A DNA stretch of 64,000 nt from Pelomonas parva (GTDB taxonomy: Bacteria; Pseudomonadota; Gammaproteobacteria; Burkholderiales; Burkholderiaceae_C), in contig NZ_JBIGHV010000002.1 in assembly GCF_043555835.1 (NCBI RefSeq), forward strand, positions 827,315-891,314, read 5' to 3'. Below are positions 32,724-42,840 of the stretch, piece after piece. Position 1 is the stretch's first letter. Every line of letters begins with the position of its first letter. The notes under the pieces are model-generated. The model was not told the DNA's origin. It was given only the letters and a program-made list of their open reading frames with translations, and did no database searches. The translations under genes and the position numbers were made by a program.

Positions 32724-33863
32724 ATGCGCATGCCCTTCGCCCTTGAACACCCCTCGACCGCCTCGCTGCTGCTGGAAAGCACGGGCGAAGGCATCTTCGG
32801 CATCGACATGGCCGGCTGCTGCACCTTCGTCAACCGCGCCGCCTGCGAGGCCCTGGGCTGGCGCACGGACGAGGTGCTGGGCCGCAACATGCACGAGCTC
32901 ATCCACCACTCGCGCGAGAACGGCGCGCACTACCCCGAGTGCGACTGCCCGATCTTCAACGCCTTCCGCCGCGGCGACCCCTGCCGCATCGACGACGAGG
33001 TGCTGTGGCGGGCCGACGGCAGCGCCTTCCCGGCCGAGTATTCGAGCTACCCGGTCATCGAGCATGGCGTGGTGCAGGGCGCCGTCGTCACCTTCGTCGA
33101 CATCTCGGCCCGCCGCCAGGCCGAGGCGCTGCTGCGCGCCAGCCACGACGAGCTGGAGCAGCGCGTGGCGGGCCGCACGGCCGAGCTGCGCGAGCTGGCC
33201 CACCACCTGGAGGCCGTGCGCGAGACCGAGCGCAAGCGCATCGCCCGTGAGATCCACGACGAGCTGGGCTCGCTGCTGGTGGCGTTGAAGATGGACCTGG
33301 ACTGGCTGGCCCGCCGCGTGGGCGATGCGGCGCAGCGCGAGCCCATGGTGGGCAAATGTCAGCGCATGGGCGGGCTGGTGGACACGGCCGTCGAGGCGGT
33401 CGGCCGCATCATCACGGACCTGCGGCCCAGCATCCTCGACCACCAGGGGCTGTGGGCGGCGCTGGAGTGGCAGGCCCAGGAGTTCCAGCTGGCCGGCAGC
33501 GACGAGCGGCAGGTGGACTTCAAGATGCACATCGCTGCCGACGTGGTGCCCCCCGAGGGTGGCCTCGCCATCGCCGTGTTCCGCATCTTCCAGGAGGTGC
33601 TGTCCAACATCGCCCGGCATGCGCGCGCCAGCCATGTCGCCATCCGCATCGACGTGGACGCGCCGCCGGGGCCGGTGCTCTACCTGCAGGTGCGCGACGA
33701 CGGCGTGGGCGCGGCGCCCGAGGCGCTGACGGATGCGCGCAGCTACGGCGTGCTGGGCATGCGTGAGCGGGCGGGGCACTTCGGCGGGCGGCTGGGCATC
33801 GAGAGCTTTCCCGGGCGGGGCACGACGGTTCGCCTCGTCATGCCTCTGGAGGCCGCGACATGA
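32724..33863 (+). CDS. PAS-containing sensor histidine kinase, NarX/HPK7 type
   Basis: A 379-residue soluble kinase with no membrane helix. A PAS domain spans about 10-130 (LLESTGEGIFGIDMAGCCTFVNRAAC) and includes two cysteines in CDCPIF that could sense redox or metal. A short coiled coil lies at about 135-165. The HisKA_3 dimerisation helix ERKRIAREIHDELGS has the phospho-acceptor at His178. The HATPase_c domain (about 285-379) has DDGVGAAP and GMRERAGHFGG. It overlaps the response-regulator start by four bases. The start could also be two codons later (32730). Confidence 0.88.
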   Translation: MRMPFALEHPSTASLLLESTGEGIFGIDMAGCCTFVNRAACEALGWRTDEVLGRNMHELIHHSRENGAHYPECDCPIFNAFRRGDPCRIDDEVLWRADGSAFPAEYSSYPVIEHGVVQGAVVTFVDISARRQAEALLRASHDELEQRVAGRTAELRELAHHLEAVRETERKRIAREIHDELGSLLVALKMDLDWLARRVGDAAQREPMVGKCQRMGGLVDTAVEAVGRIITDLRPSILDHQGLWAALEWQAQEFQLAGSDERQVDFKMHIAADVVPPEGGLAIAVFRIFQEVLSNIARHARASHVAIRIDVDAPPGPVLYLQVRDDGVGAAPEALTDARSYGVLGMRERAGHFGGRLGIESFPGRGTTVRLVMPLEAAT

Positions 33864-34519
33864 TCCGCGTCCTCATCTGCGACGACCACCTCATCGTCCG
33901 CCAGGGCATCAAGCAGGTGCTGGCCGAGGCCGAGGACTTGCGCGTCGTCGGCGAGGCGGCCAACGGGCCGGATGCCATCCAGCAGGTCCGTGCGGGTGGC
34001 GTCGACGTGGTGCTGCTGGACATCGCCATGCCCCAGCGCGACGGCCTGGACATCCTGAAGGCGTTGAAGTCCGAGTTCCCCAAGCTGCCGGTGCTGATGC
34101 TGTCGACCTACCCCGACCGCCAGTACGCCGTGCGCAGCCTCAAGCTCGGCGCGGCCGGCTACCTGAACAAGAGCGCGGACAGCGAGCAGATGATCGACGC
34201 GGTGCGCAGCGTGGCGCGCGGCCGGCTCTTCATCACGCCCAGCGTGGCCGAGCAACTGGCTGGTGCGGTCGGTGCGGGCGGTCCAGGTCGAGGACGGGCC
34301 GACGACGAGCAGCCGCTGCACGAACTGCTGTCACACCGCGAATACCAGGTCTTCAAGCTGCTCGCCGCCGGCCGCAGCGTGGGCGAGATCGCCGAGCAAC
34401 TGGTGCTGTCGCCCAACACCGTGTCCACCTACCGCACCCGTGTGCTGGAGAAGATCGGCGTGCGCAATGACGTGGAGCTGGCGCTGTTCGCGGTGCGCAT
34501 GGATCAGGCTGACAGATAG
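33860..34519 (+). CDS. NarL/FixJ-family response regulator
   Basis: A 219-residue response regulator. The receiver domain (1-120) has the acidic pair DD at 8-9, phospho-acceptor Asp54 (VVLLDIAMPQRDG) and the conserved Lys in YLNKSADSEQ. The LuxR-type HTH (about 150-212) has LLSHREYQVFKLLAAGRSVGEIAEQLVLSPNTVSTYRTRVLEK in pieces typical of GerE. It is translationally coupled to the upstream kinase (ATGA). Target genes are not evident. The divergent sbp operon and the downstream hydratase are candidates by position only. Confidence 0.9.
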   Translation: MIRVLICDDHLIVRQGIKQVLAEAEDLRVVGEAANGPDAIQQVRAGGVDVVLLDIAMPQRDGLDILKALKSEFPKLPVLMLSTYPDRQYAVRSLKLGAAGYLNKSADSEQMIDAVRSVARGRLFITPSVAEQLAGAVGAGGPGRGRADDEQPLHELLSHREYQVFKLLAAGRSVGEIAEQLVLSPNTVSTYRTRVLEKIGVRNDVELALFAVRMDQADR

Positions 34520-34615
34520 GATCTCTTTCGGAAAAGTAAAACCGCGTTTCGTTTTGACGCGGTACATTGCCGGCCGCATGTTTCACCGCGCCGGCCGGCG
34601 CACAGAAAGAACTCC

Positions 34616-35395
34616 ATGAGCGCCACCCTGCAGATCGCCGAAGCCTTCACCACCGCCCGCGCCGCCGGCCGTGCGATCGACGCCTACCCCGGCACGCCGC
34701 CCGCCACGCTGGCCGAGGCCTACGAGATCCAGGCCGCCGCGATCGCGCGTTGGCCCGACGCCGTCAAGGGCTGGAAGGTCGCCCGCGTGAACCCGGCCTT
34801 CGCGGCCCAGTTCCCCGAGGAGCGCCTGATCGGCCCCGCGTTCGCGCCCAATGTGCATCACGTCGAGGCCGGCGGCACGGCGACCTGCCCGGTGTTCGAG
34901 GGCGGCTTCGCGGCCGTGGAGGCGGAGGTTGTCATCGTTGTGGCCGAGGATCAGCCGGCCGGCAAGGCCGACTGGACGGCCGACACCGTGCTGCCCTTCG
35001 TCAAGTCCATGCACATCGGCGTCGAAGTCGCCAGCAGCCCGCTGGCGACGCTGAACGACATCGGCCCGGGCGCGGTCATCTCCGACTTCGGCAACAACTG
35101 GGGCGTCGTCGTCGGTGCAGAGATCGCCAACTGGCGCGAGCTGGAAACCATCGATGTCGAGACCTTCATCGGCGGCCAGTCGGTCGGCACCGGCAAGGTC
35201 AGCATCAAGCCGGGCCCGCTCGGTGCGCTGGCGTTCACGCTGAACAAGCGGGCTCAGCAAGGCCAGACGCTGAAGGCCGGTGATGTCATCTCCACCGGCA
35301 TGATCACCGGCGTGCACGACATCCGCATCGGCCAGCAGTCGCGGCATGTGTTTGCGGGCGCGGGCGAGGTGCAGGTGCAGATCACCAAGGCCTGA
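34616..35395 (+). CDS. 2-keto-4-pentenoate hydratase-like protein (FAH superfamily)
   Basis: A 259-residue member of the MhpD/fumarylacetoacetate-hydrolase superfamily. Visible are the acidic metal-binding set (EAEVVIVV, with the preceding FAAVEAE), KGWKVARVNP early and IGPGAVISDFGNNWGVVVG in the core. Such enzymes add water to 2-hydroxypenta-2,4-dienoates in aromatic meta-cleavage pathways, but no other pathway gene is nearby, so the substrate is open. A ribosome-binding-like AAAGAA precedes the start. Confidence 0.8.
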   Translation: MSATLQIAEAFTTARAAGRAIDAYPGTPPATLAEAYEIQAAAIARWPDAVKGWKVARVNPAFAAQFPEERLIGPAFAPNVHHVEAGGTATCPVFEGGFAAVEAEVVIVVAEDQPAGKADWTADTVLPFVKSMHIGVEVASSPLATLNDIGPGAVISDFGNNWGVVVGAEIANWRELETIDVETFIGGQSVGTGKVSIKPGPLGALAFTLNKRAQQGQTLKAGDVISTGMITGVHDIRIGQQSRHVFAGAGEVQVQITKA

Positions 35396-35517
35396 GGGCC
35401 TGCAGCGAGGCGCAGCCACCCGCTGAGCCTGGCGTTCGTGACTATCCATGCCGCCGCGCGGTCCGGCGATCGAGTGGGTCGCCGCCTCCGCCGGGCACCC
35501 TCCCTGAAAGTGCCGCT

Positions 35518-37398
35518 ATGCCCATTGCCTCGTTCCGATTGAAGTTCTGTGCGGCCGTCCTGCTCGCTGCGTCCGCCACCTTGGCCGCAGCGCAGACCAA
35601 GTGGCCGATCAACACCTGGGTGTTCACCTCGTTCCAGGGCAATGGGGACGGGTTGCACCTGTCGACCAGCGAGGATGGCCGCAGCTGGAAGGACCTGGGC
35701 AAGGTCTTCCTGAAGCCCTCGGTCGGCAGCGGCCTGATGCGCGACCCGCACATCCTGCGCGCGCCGGATGGCATCTTCCGCATGGTCTGGACGACCGGCT
35801 GGAAGGACAAGGGCATCGGCTACGCGTCGTCCAGCGACCTGGTGAACTGGTCCCGGCAGCAGTACCTCCCCCTGCTTGAGAAGGTGCCCGGCACGAACAA
35901 CGCCTGGGCGCCTGAAACCTTCTTCGACGAGGCCAGGCAACAGTACGTCATCACGTGGTCGTCCGACATCGATGGACGGTTCAAGGAGACCACGTCCTCC
36001 GAGCGGATGAACAACCGCACCTACTTCGTCACGACGAAGGACTTCGAGACCTTCAGCGCGCCGCAGCTGCTGATCGACCCCGGCTTCGATCACATCGACA
36101 CCACCCTCGTGCGCAGCGGCAAGCGCTACATCGCGGTGTTCAAGGAGGGCGACCGCCAGAAGTCCAAGGCCTGGGGCGCCATTCGCTGGGCGGTGGCGGA
36201 CTCCGTCCTCGGGCCTTACCGCCTGATGCCCAATCCGCTGGTGGCCGGCAAGCGGGTCGAAGGCCCGACCCTGGCCGTTGCAGGCGACAAGGTGCGGCTG
36301 TATGTGGACCATTACGCCGACGCCCGCTACGGCGCCTTCGAGACCACCGACTGGTTGACCTGGACCGATGTGTCGGAGGGTCTCGCCGTGGCGAAGGGTC
36401 AGCGCCACGGCACGGTGCTGGCGGTGCCTGCGTGGCTGGCCAGGAACCTGGAGAGCGCGCAGCCGTCAGCCCAGCCGGTGGTGCCCGTGCCCGCGCCCCC
36501 GGCCGCGCTGGAGGGCTACACGGCCGATCCCGCCATCCGCGTGTTCGGCGACACCTACTACATCTATCCGACCTCAGACAAACCCAACTGGCAGACGACG
36601 GACTTCTCGGTGTGGTCCTCCAGGAACCTGGTCGACTGGAAGAACGAAGGCAAGGTGCTGGACGTCGCCAACGATCTGAGATGGGCGCGCATCGAGGCCT
36701 GGGCGCCGGATGTCATCGAGCGCAACGGCACCTATTTCATGTACTTCTGCGCCCAGGGTTCCATCGGCGTTGCGACCGCCAAGTCGCCGCTAGGCCCGTT
36801 CGTCGACGCGCTGGGCAAGCCCCTGCTCACCAAGGGCATGGGTGTGCAAACCAACACTATCGACCCATTCCCCTTCATCGATGACGATGGCCAGGCCTAT
36901 CTCTATTTCGGCAACGGCAAGATGGGCAATGTCGTCAGGCTCAAGCCCGACATGGTGACGCTGGACGGGCCGGTGCAGACCATCGCGTTGAAGGAACATC
37001 GTGAAGGTGCCGTCGTGTTCAAGCGTGCGGGCAAGTACTACTTCATGTGGTCCATCGACGATGCCCGCAGCCCCAACTACCGCGTGGGCTGGGGCACGGC
37101 CGATTCACCGCTCGGGCCGGTGACGTCGCCGCAGGACGGCTTCATCGTGCTGCAGAGGAACGGCAGCGCCGTGGGAACGGCTCACCACAGCGTCGTCAAC
37201 GTGCCGGGTACCGATCGCTGGTATGCGGCCTATCACCGCCATGCGCTGCCGGAAGGAGGCGGCTTTCAGCGCCAGACGGTGCTCGCGAGGATGGAGTTCA
37301 CTGCGGACGGGGCCATCCGGCCCATGGACCCGATGCGCGTGCCGTTCAAGCCTGGCGACCTGGGCGAACCCATCGTCGATGGGCGCGGCCGCCCTTGA
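35518..37398 (+). CDS. Secreted protein with two GH43-type five-bladed propeller domains
   Basis: A 626-residue protein with a signal peptide (FCAAVLLAASATLAAAQ). The first propeller (about 27-310) has RDPHILRAPDGIFRMVWTTG, NNAWAPETFFDE and VEGPTLAVAGDKVRLYVDHY. A Pro/Ala linker (PSAQPVVPVPAPPAA) leads to the second (about 325-620). There the GH43 residues look complete: ADPAIRVFGDTYYIYPT (base Asp), EAWAPDVIERNG, IDPFPFIDDDG, and REGAVVFKRAGKYYFMWS with the acid Glu. HHSVVNVPGTDRWYAAYHRH contributes the late His. It probably cleaves arabinan, xylan or a galactan outside the cytoplasm. No sugar transporter accompanies it. Confidence 0.82.
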   Translation: MPIASFRLKFCAAVLLAASATLAAAQTKWPINTWVFTSFQGNGDGLHLSTSEDGRSWKDLGKVFLKPSVGSGLMRDPHILRAPDGIFRMVWTTGWKDKGIGYASSSDLVNWSRQQYLPLLEKVPGTNNAWAPETFFDEARQQYVITWSSDIDGRFKETTSSERMNNRTYFVTTKDFETFSAPQLLIDPGFDHIDTTLVRSGKRYIAVFKEGDRQKSKAWGAIRWAVADSVLGPYRLMPNPLVAGKRVEGPTLAVAGDKVRLYVDHYADARYGAFETTDWLTWTDVSEGLAVAKGQRHGTVLAVPAWLARNLESAQPSAQPVVPVPAPPAALEGYTADPAIRVFGDTYYIYPTSDKPNWQTTDFSVWSSRNLVDWKNEGKVLDVANDLRWARIEAWAPDVIERNGTYFMYFCAQGSIGVATAKSPLGPFVDALGKPLLTKGMGVQTNTIDPFPFIDDDGQAYLYFGNGKMGNVVRLKPDMVTLDGPVQTIALKEHREGAVVFKRAGKYYFMWSIDDARSPNYRVGWGTADSPLGPVTSPQDGFIVLQRNGSAVGTAHHSVVNVPGTDRWYAAYHRHALPEGGGFQRQTVLARMEFTADGAIRPMDPMRVPFKPGDLGEPIVDGRGRP

Positions 37399-37462
37399 TG
37401 TGAACGACGCCAGGGGGCCGAAGACGTGGCCGCATCAGTGCCGGATAGCGTGAAACGCTGCG

Positions 37463-40400
37463 CTAGCCCTTGACGGGCGCGCCCAGCAGCCGCAACACCT
37501 CACGCACTGCCTGCGCCCGGTCCTGCGGGCTGCTCAAGGCCTTCTCCACGCGCAGCTTCTCGTTGCCCACCAGCTTGATGTTGCGGTTCTTCTGCACCAG
37601 CTCGATGACCCGCATCGGGTCGATGGGCGGGTTGGGGCGGAAGTTGATGTTGATCAGCGTCGGCGCCGCGTCGATCTTGCTGACGCCATAGGGCTTGGCC
37701 AGCACGCGCAGGCGGTGGGTGTCGAACAGCGTCTGGCCCTGCGTGGGCAGCTTGCCGAAGCGGTCGGTGATCTCTTCGAGCATCGAGTCGATCTGCTCGT
37801 TCTTCTCGGCCGAGGCCAGGCGCTTGTAGAGGCTCAGGCGCACCTGCACGTCGCCGCAGTAGGCGTCGGGCAGCAGCGCCGGGGCGTGCAGGTTGATCTC
37901 GGTGGTGGCCGCGAACGGCGACAGCAGGTCGGGCTCCTTGCCGGCCTTCAGCGAGCGCACGGCCTCGTTGAGCATGTCGTTGTAGAGCTGGAAGCCGACC
38001 TCCATCATGTTGCCGCTCTGGTTGTCGCCCAGCACCTCGCCGGCGCCACGGATCTCCAGGTCGTGCATGGCGAGGTAGAAGCCCGAGCCGAGTTCCTCCA
38101 TCGCCTGGATGGCGTCCAGCCGTTGCGTGGCCTGCTTGGTCAGGCCCTGGATGTCCGGCACCATCAGGTAGGCATAGGCTTGGTGGTGAGACCGGCCGAC
38201 GCGGCCGCGCAGCTGGTGCAACTGGGCCAGGCCGAACTTATCAGCGCGGGCAATGATGATGGTGTTGGCGGCCGGCACGTCGATGCCGGTCTCGATGATG
38301 GTGGAGCACAGCAGCAGGTTGTGCTTGCCGGCCACGAACTCGCGCATCACGCGCTCCAGCTCGCGCTCGGGCATCTGGCCATGGGCGATGACGATGCGCG
38401 CCTCGGGCACCAGCTCTTCGAGCTTCTGGCGCCGGTTCTCGATGGTCTCGACCTCGTTGTGCAGGAAGTAGACCTGCCCGCCACGCTTCAACTCGCGCAG
38501 CACGGCCTCGCGGATGGTGCCGCTGCTCTCCGCGCGCACGAAAGTCTTGATGGCCAGGCGGCGCTGCGGTGCCGTGGCGATGACCGAGAGGTCGCGCAGG
38601 CCTTCGAGCGCCATGCCGAGGGTTCTTGGAATCGGTGTGGCGGTCAGCGTCAGCACGTCCACCTCGGCGCGCATGGCCTTCATCGCCTCCTTGTGCCGCA
38701 CGCCGAAGCGGTGTTCCTCGTCGATGACGAGCAGGCCCAGGCGGTTGAACTTGACCTCGGGCGACAGCAGCTTGTGCGTGCCGATGACGATGTCGATGGT
38801 GCCGTCGGCCAGGCCTTCCATCGCGGCCTTGATCTCCTTGGCGGAGCGGAACCGGCTCATCTCCGCAACCCTCACCGGCCAGGCGCCGAAGCGGTCGGCG
38901 ATGTTCTGGTAATGCTGCTCGGCCAGCAACGTCGTCGGCGCCAGGATGGCGACCTGCTTGCCGCCCATGACGGCGACGAAAGCGGCACGCAGCGCCACCT
39001 CGGTCTTGCCGAAGCCCACGTCGCCGCAGACGAGGCGGTCCATGGGCTTGGGCGAAATCATGTCCTGGACCACCGCGTGGATGGCGGCGCGCTGGTCGGG
39101 CGTTTCCTCGAAGCCGAAGGACGCGGCGAAGGCCTCGTAGTCGTGGCCCGAGTAGCGGAAGGCATGGCCCTCGCGGGCGGCACGGCGTGCGTAGAGGTTG
39201 AGCAGCTCGGCGGCGGTGTCGCGCACCTGCTCGGCGGCCTTACGCTTGGCCTTCTCCCACTGGCCGGAGCCCAGGCGGTGCAGCGGGGCTTCCTCTGCGC
39301 TCACGCCGGTGTAGCGGCCGATCAGATGCAGCTGCGCGACCGGCACATAGAGCGTGGCCTTGTCGGCGTACTCCAGGTGCAGGAACTCGCTCTTCTGCCC
39401 GTCGCCGAGGTCAATGTTGACCAGGCCCTGGTAGCGCCCGATGCCGTGGTTGATGTGCACGACCGGGTCGCCCACCTTCAGCTCGGACAAGTCCTTGATC
39501 AGCGCATTGACGTCGCTGACCTGCTCCTGCTTGCGGCGCCGGCGTGTCGTCGGCGTCGTGGCGAAGAGTTCGGTCTCGGTGAAGAGCTGAACCGGCTTGT
39601 GCTCGTCGACCCAGAAGAAGCCCGACGCCAGCGGCGCGGCGGTGATGGCGTACTTCTCGTCGCCCGCCAGGAACTCGGCCAGGTCCTTGGCCGAAGGCGG
39701 CTCGATCTTGTGGTCGCGCAGTTGCTCCAGCAGGCTCTCGCGCCGGCCTTCGCTCTCGGCCAGCAGCAGCACGCGGTGCGGCGTGGCTTTTAAGTGCGCT
39801 TCCAGGCGCGCCAGCGGCTCCTGCACGCCGCGCTCCACGCTGATGTCCGGCAGCGGCCGGGCGAAGTCCACGGGGTCGATGCCGCGCACCGACAGCACCG
39901 CATGCGGCTTGGTCAGGCCGAAGAAGTCCTCGATCGTCAGGAACAGCTCGGCCGGCGCCAGGATGGGCCGCTCGGGGTCGTGCTGCAGGAAGCGGTGGCG
40001 CTCCTTGGTGTCGGTCCAGAAGCGCTGGATGGCCTCGTCCACCTCGCCATGCAGGGCCAGCGCGGCGGTATCGCCCAGGTAGTCGAACACGGTCGCCGTC
40101 TGCTCGAAGAAGATCGGCAGGTAGTACTCGATGCCGCCCGAGGCGACGCCCTCGCCGATGTCGCGATAGATGCGCGACTTGGTCGGGTCGCCGTCCATCT
40201 TTTCGCGCCAGCGGTTGCGGAAGGCCTTGCGCGCCGCCTCGTCCATCGGGAACTCGCGGCCAGGCAGCAGGCGCACGTCCGGCACCGGGTAGAGGCTGCG
40301 CTGGCTGTCGGGGTCGAAGGTGCGGATGGAATCCACCTCGTCACCGAAAAGGTCGACGCGGTAGGGCACGGCCGAGCCCATCGGGAACAGGTCGATCAGG

Positions 40401-40912
40401 CCGCCGCGCACGGCGTATTCACCGGGCTGCACGACCTGGCTCACGTTGGTGTAGCCGGCCAGCGTCAGCTGCGCGCGCAGCGAGGCCTCGTCCAGCCGCT
40501 GCTTCTGCTTGAAATTGAAGGTCGTGCCGGCCAGGAAGCTCGGTGGCGCCAGGCGCGTCAGCGCGGTCGACGCCGGCATCAACACGACGTCGATGGTCTT
40601 CGTCTTGCGCGCCTGCAGCAGCTCCCACAGCGTCGCCAGCCGCTCGGAGATCAGGTCCTGGTGGGGGCTGAAGCTGTCGTAGGGCAGGGTTTCCCAGTCG
40701 GGGAAGACGGCGACCTTCAGCTCAGGCGCGAACACCTTCAGCTCGTCCTCCAGCCGCTGCGTGTCGCCCGGCTCGGCCGTGAAGATGGCGGCCATGCGGC
40801 CGGCGTCGCGCTGCTGCTGCACGAAGCGCGCGAGCAGCAGGGCATCGGCCGAGCCGACGGGGCGGGGGTGGGTGAACTTCTTGCCAGGTTGGACGAGCGG
40901 TAGCAACGACAT
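37463..40912 (-). CDS. mfd: Transcription-repair coupling factor
   Basis: A 1149-residue Mfd, full length for the family. It has the UvrB-like N-terminal domains, the RNA-polymerase-interacting domain around 480-560 (VVHINHGIGRYQGLVNIDL), and the translocase with Walker A CGDVGFGKTEVALRAAF and DEEH box (VIDEEHRFGVRHKE). Motif III is LTATPIPRTL, and TRG follows with the GRVGRSHHQAYAYL region. The C-terminal TRCF domain is intact. It removes RNA polymerase stalled at lesions and recruits UvrA. The gene stands alone, 64 bp from the convergent GH43 gene. Confidence 0.97.
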   Translation of the reverse strand: MSLLPLVQPGKKFTHPRPVGSADALLLARFVQQQRDAGRMAAIFTAEPGDTQRLEDELKVFAPELKVAVFPDWETLPYDSFSPHQDLISERLATLWELLQARKTKTIDVVLMPASTALTRLAPPSFLAGTTFNFKQKQRLDEASLRAQLTLAGYTNVSQVVQPGEYAVRGGLIDLFPMGSAVPYRVDLFGDEVDSIRTFDPDSQRSLYPVPDVRLLPGREFPMDEAARKAFRNRWREKMDGDPTKSRIYRDIGEGVASGGIEYYLPIFFEQTATVFDYLGDTAALALHGEVDEAIQRFWTDTKERHRFLQHDPERPILAPAELFLTIEDFFGLTKPHAVLSVRGIDPVDFARPLPDISVERGVQEPLARLEAHLKATPHRVLLLAESEGRRESLLEQLRDHKIEPPSAKDLAEFLAGDEKYAITAAPLASGFFWVDEHKPVQLFTETELFATTPTTRRRRKQEQVSDVNALIKDLSELKVGDPVVHINHGIGRYQGLVNIDLGDGQKSEFLHLEYADKATLYVPVAQLHLIGRYTGVSAEEAPLHRLGSGQWEKAKRKAAEQVRDTAAELLNLYARRAAREGHAFRYSGHDYEAFAASFGFEETPDQRAAIHAVVQDMISPKPMDRLVCGDVGFGKTEVALRAAFVAVMGGKQVAILAPTTLLAEQHYQNIADRFGAWPVRVAEMSRFRSAKEIKAAMEGLADGTIDIVIGTHKLLSPEVKFNRLGLLVIDEEHRFGVRHKEAMKAMRAEVDVLTLTATPIPRTLGMALEGLRDLSVIATAPQRRLAIKTFVRAESSGTIREAVLRELKRGGQVYFLHNEVETIENRRQKLEELVPEARIVIAHGQMPERELERVMREFVAGKHNLLLCSTIIETGIDVPAANTIIIARADKFGLAQLHQLRGRVGRSHHQAYAYLMVPDIQGLTKQATQRLDAIQAMEELGSGFYLAMHDLEIRGAGEVLGDNQSGNMMEVGFQLYNDMLNEAVRSLKAGKEPDLLSPFAATTEINLHAPALLPDAYCGDVQVRLSLYKRLASAEKNEQIDSMLEEITDRFGKLPTQGQTLFDTHRLRVLAKPYGVSKIDAAPTLININFRPNPPIDPMRVIELVQKNRNIKLVGNEKLRVEKALSSPQDRAQAVREVLRLLGAPVKG

Positions 40913-41032
40913 CGGGGGCCTACAAACGACAACAGCCCCGGAACGGAGCTGGGCGGAATTCTAGGAGCCCGTGTCCTTTGGCTCCGGCCCGGGGTCATGG
41001 ATAGCATGGCGGCACTTCCCACCGGAGATTCC

Positions 41033-42814
41033 ATGCGCCGCCGCCACGCCATCAGCCTGCTTGCGACCTCACTGTCCCTTGCCTTTTCCGTCCTCCCTGC
41101 GTTCGCTGCTACCACCGAGAGCCAACGCTTCCACCAATGGCTGGAAGCCGAATGGGAGCTGACGCTGCAGCGCCAGCCCATCCTCGCCACGTCCCTGGGC
41201 GACCCGCGCTACAACGACCGCCTGCCCGACACCACCACGGCTGCCTACCGCGCCCAGGCCAAACGCGAGCTGCAGCAGACGCTGAAAGCGCTGGCCGGCT
41301 TCAACAAGGCCAAGCTCGACCCCAAGGACCGCATCTCCTACAGCATCCTCAAGCTCGACCTGGAGCAGGACCTGGCCGGCGACCGCTTCCCCGAGTGGAT
41401 GCAGCCCATCAGCCAGATCGGCGGCCTGCCGAACTTCCTCGTCCAGATGGGCACGGGCCAGTCCATCCAGCCCTTCAAGACGACCAAGGACTACGACGAC
41501 TGGCTCAAGCGCCTGGCGCTGGCCGTGCCCACCTTCGACGGCACCATCGCCAACATGCGCGCCGGCCTAAAGGCGGGCGTGACCCAGCCGCGCGCCGTCA
41601 TGGAGAAGGTGTTGCCGCAACTGACCGCGCTGGCCGTGACCGACCCCGAGAAGAGCCTGTTCTGGGGGCCGATCAACAAGTTCCCGGACGCTGTGGGGCC
41701 GGCCGACTGCGAGCGCATCACGGCCGCCATGCGCAAGCTGCTGGCCGAGCAGGTGCTGCCCGCCTACGGCCGCCTGTTGGCCTTCGTGCGTGACGAGTAC
41801 ACGCCCAAGGCGCGCACCAGCACGGCCTGGTCGGCGCTGCCCGACGGCAAGGCCTGGTACGCCCACCGCGTGCGCCAGTCGACCACCGTGGCGCTGTCGC
41901 CTGACGAGATCCACGCCATCGGCCTGCAGGAGGTCGCGCGCATCCTCGGCGAGATGGACGGCGTGCGCCGCCAGGTCGGCTTCCAGGGCGACCTGAAGGC
42001 GTTCTTCAAGCACCTCAACGACGACCCCAAGTACTACTTCACGAGACCTGAGGACCTGCTGGCCGGCTACCGCGACCTGCAGAAGAAGATCAACGGGCTG
42101 ACCCCGAAGCTCTTCGACATCACGCCCAAGGCCGACTACGAGGTCCGCGAGGTCGAGGCCTTCCGCGCCGAGAGTGCGGCCGGTGCGTCCTACCAGCAGC
42201 CAGCAGTCGACGGCTCGCGCCCCGGCGTCTTCTACGTCAACACCTTCAACCTGAAGGCCCAGCCCATGTTCGGCATGGAGACGCTGTCGCTGCACGAGGC
42301 CTCGCCCGGCCACCACTTCCAGATCGCCATCGCGCAGGAAGACCAGGCGCTGCCGGCCTTCCGCCGCTTCGGCAGCCACTACACGGCCTATGTGGAAGGC
42401 TGGGCGCTGTACGCCGAGAGCCTGGGCAAGGAGCTGGGTCTCTTCACCGACCCCTATCAGTGGTACGGCCGCCTTGCTGATGAGCAGTTGCGTGCCATGC
42501 GCCTGGTGGTGGACACCGGCCTGCACCACAAGGGCTGGACGCGCGAGCAGGCGATTCGGTACATGCTGGACAACTCCTCCATGGCCGAGAGCGATGTGGT
42601 GTCGGAAGTCGAGCGCTACATCGTCTGGCCCGGCCAGGCGCTGGGCTACAAGATCGGTCAGCTGGAGATCACCAAGCTGCGCGCCGAGGCCGAGAAAGCG
42701 CTGGGCGCCAAGTTCGACATCAAAGGCTTCCACCGCGTCGTGCTGACGGCGGGGCAGGTGCCGTTGCCGGTGTTGCGGGAACTGGTGATGGAGTGGGTGA
42801 ACAGTCGCGGTTGA
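41033..42814 (+). CDS. DUF885 family secreted protein (putative metallopeptidase)
   Basis: A 593-residue DUF885 protein. The start at 41033 yields a signal peptide (MRRRHAISLLATSLSLAFSV, ending in FAATTES). ATGs upstream at 40997 and 41006 only add residues before it. The putative zinc motif HEASPGHHFQ is at about 422, with a supporting acidic residue in YVEGWALYAESLG. These features resemble HExxH-like thermolysin-fold peptidases. Substrates are unknown. It is likely periplasmic. Confidence 0.85.
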   Translation: MRRRHAISLLATSLSLAFSVLPAFAATTESQRFHQWLEAEWELTLQRQPILATSLGDPRYNDRLPDTTTAAYRAQAKRELQQTLKALAGFNKAKLDPKDRISYSILKLDLEQDLAGDRFPEWMQPISQIGGLPNFLVQMGTGQSIQPFKTTKDYDDWLKRLALAVPTFDGTIANMRAGLKAGVTQPRAVMEKVLPQLTALAVTDPEKSLFWGPINKFPDAVGPADCERITAAMRKLLAEQVLPAYGRLLAFVRDEYTPKARTSTAWSALPDGKAWYAHRVRQSTTVALSPDEIHAIGLQEVARILGEMDGVRRQVGFQGDLKAFFKHLNDDPKYYFTRPEDLLAGYRDLQKKINGLTPKLFDITPKADYEVREVEAFRAESAAGASYQQPAVDGSRPGVFYVNTFNLKAQPMFGMETLSLHEASPGHHFQIAIAQEDQALPAFRRFGSHYTAYVEGWALYAESLGKELGLFTDPYQWYGRLADEQLRAMRLVVDTGLHHKGWTREQAIRYMLDNSSMAESDVVSEVERYIVWPGQALGYKIGQLEITKLRAEAEKALGAKFDIKGFHRVVLTAGQVPLPVLRELVMEWVNSRG

Positions 42815-42840
42815 GTCAGGCTGCGAACGGAGGTCAACGA

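Noticed and set aside
37715..39793. 692-codon open frame on the plus strand opposite mfd
   Set aside because: It is an antisense shadow of mfd, with composition rich in His, Gln, Ala and Val and no domain.
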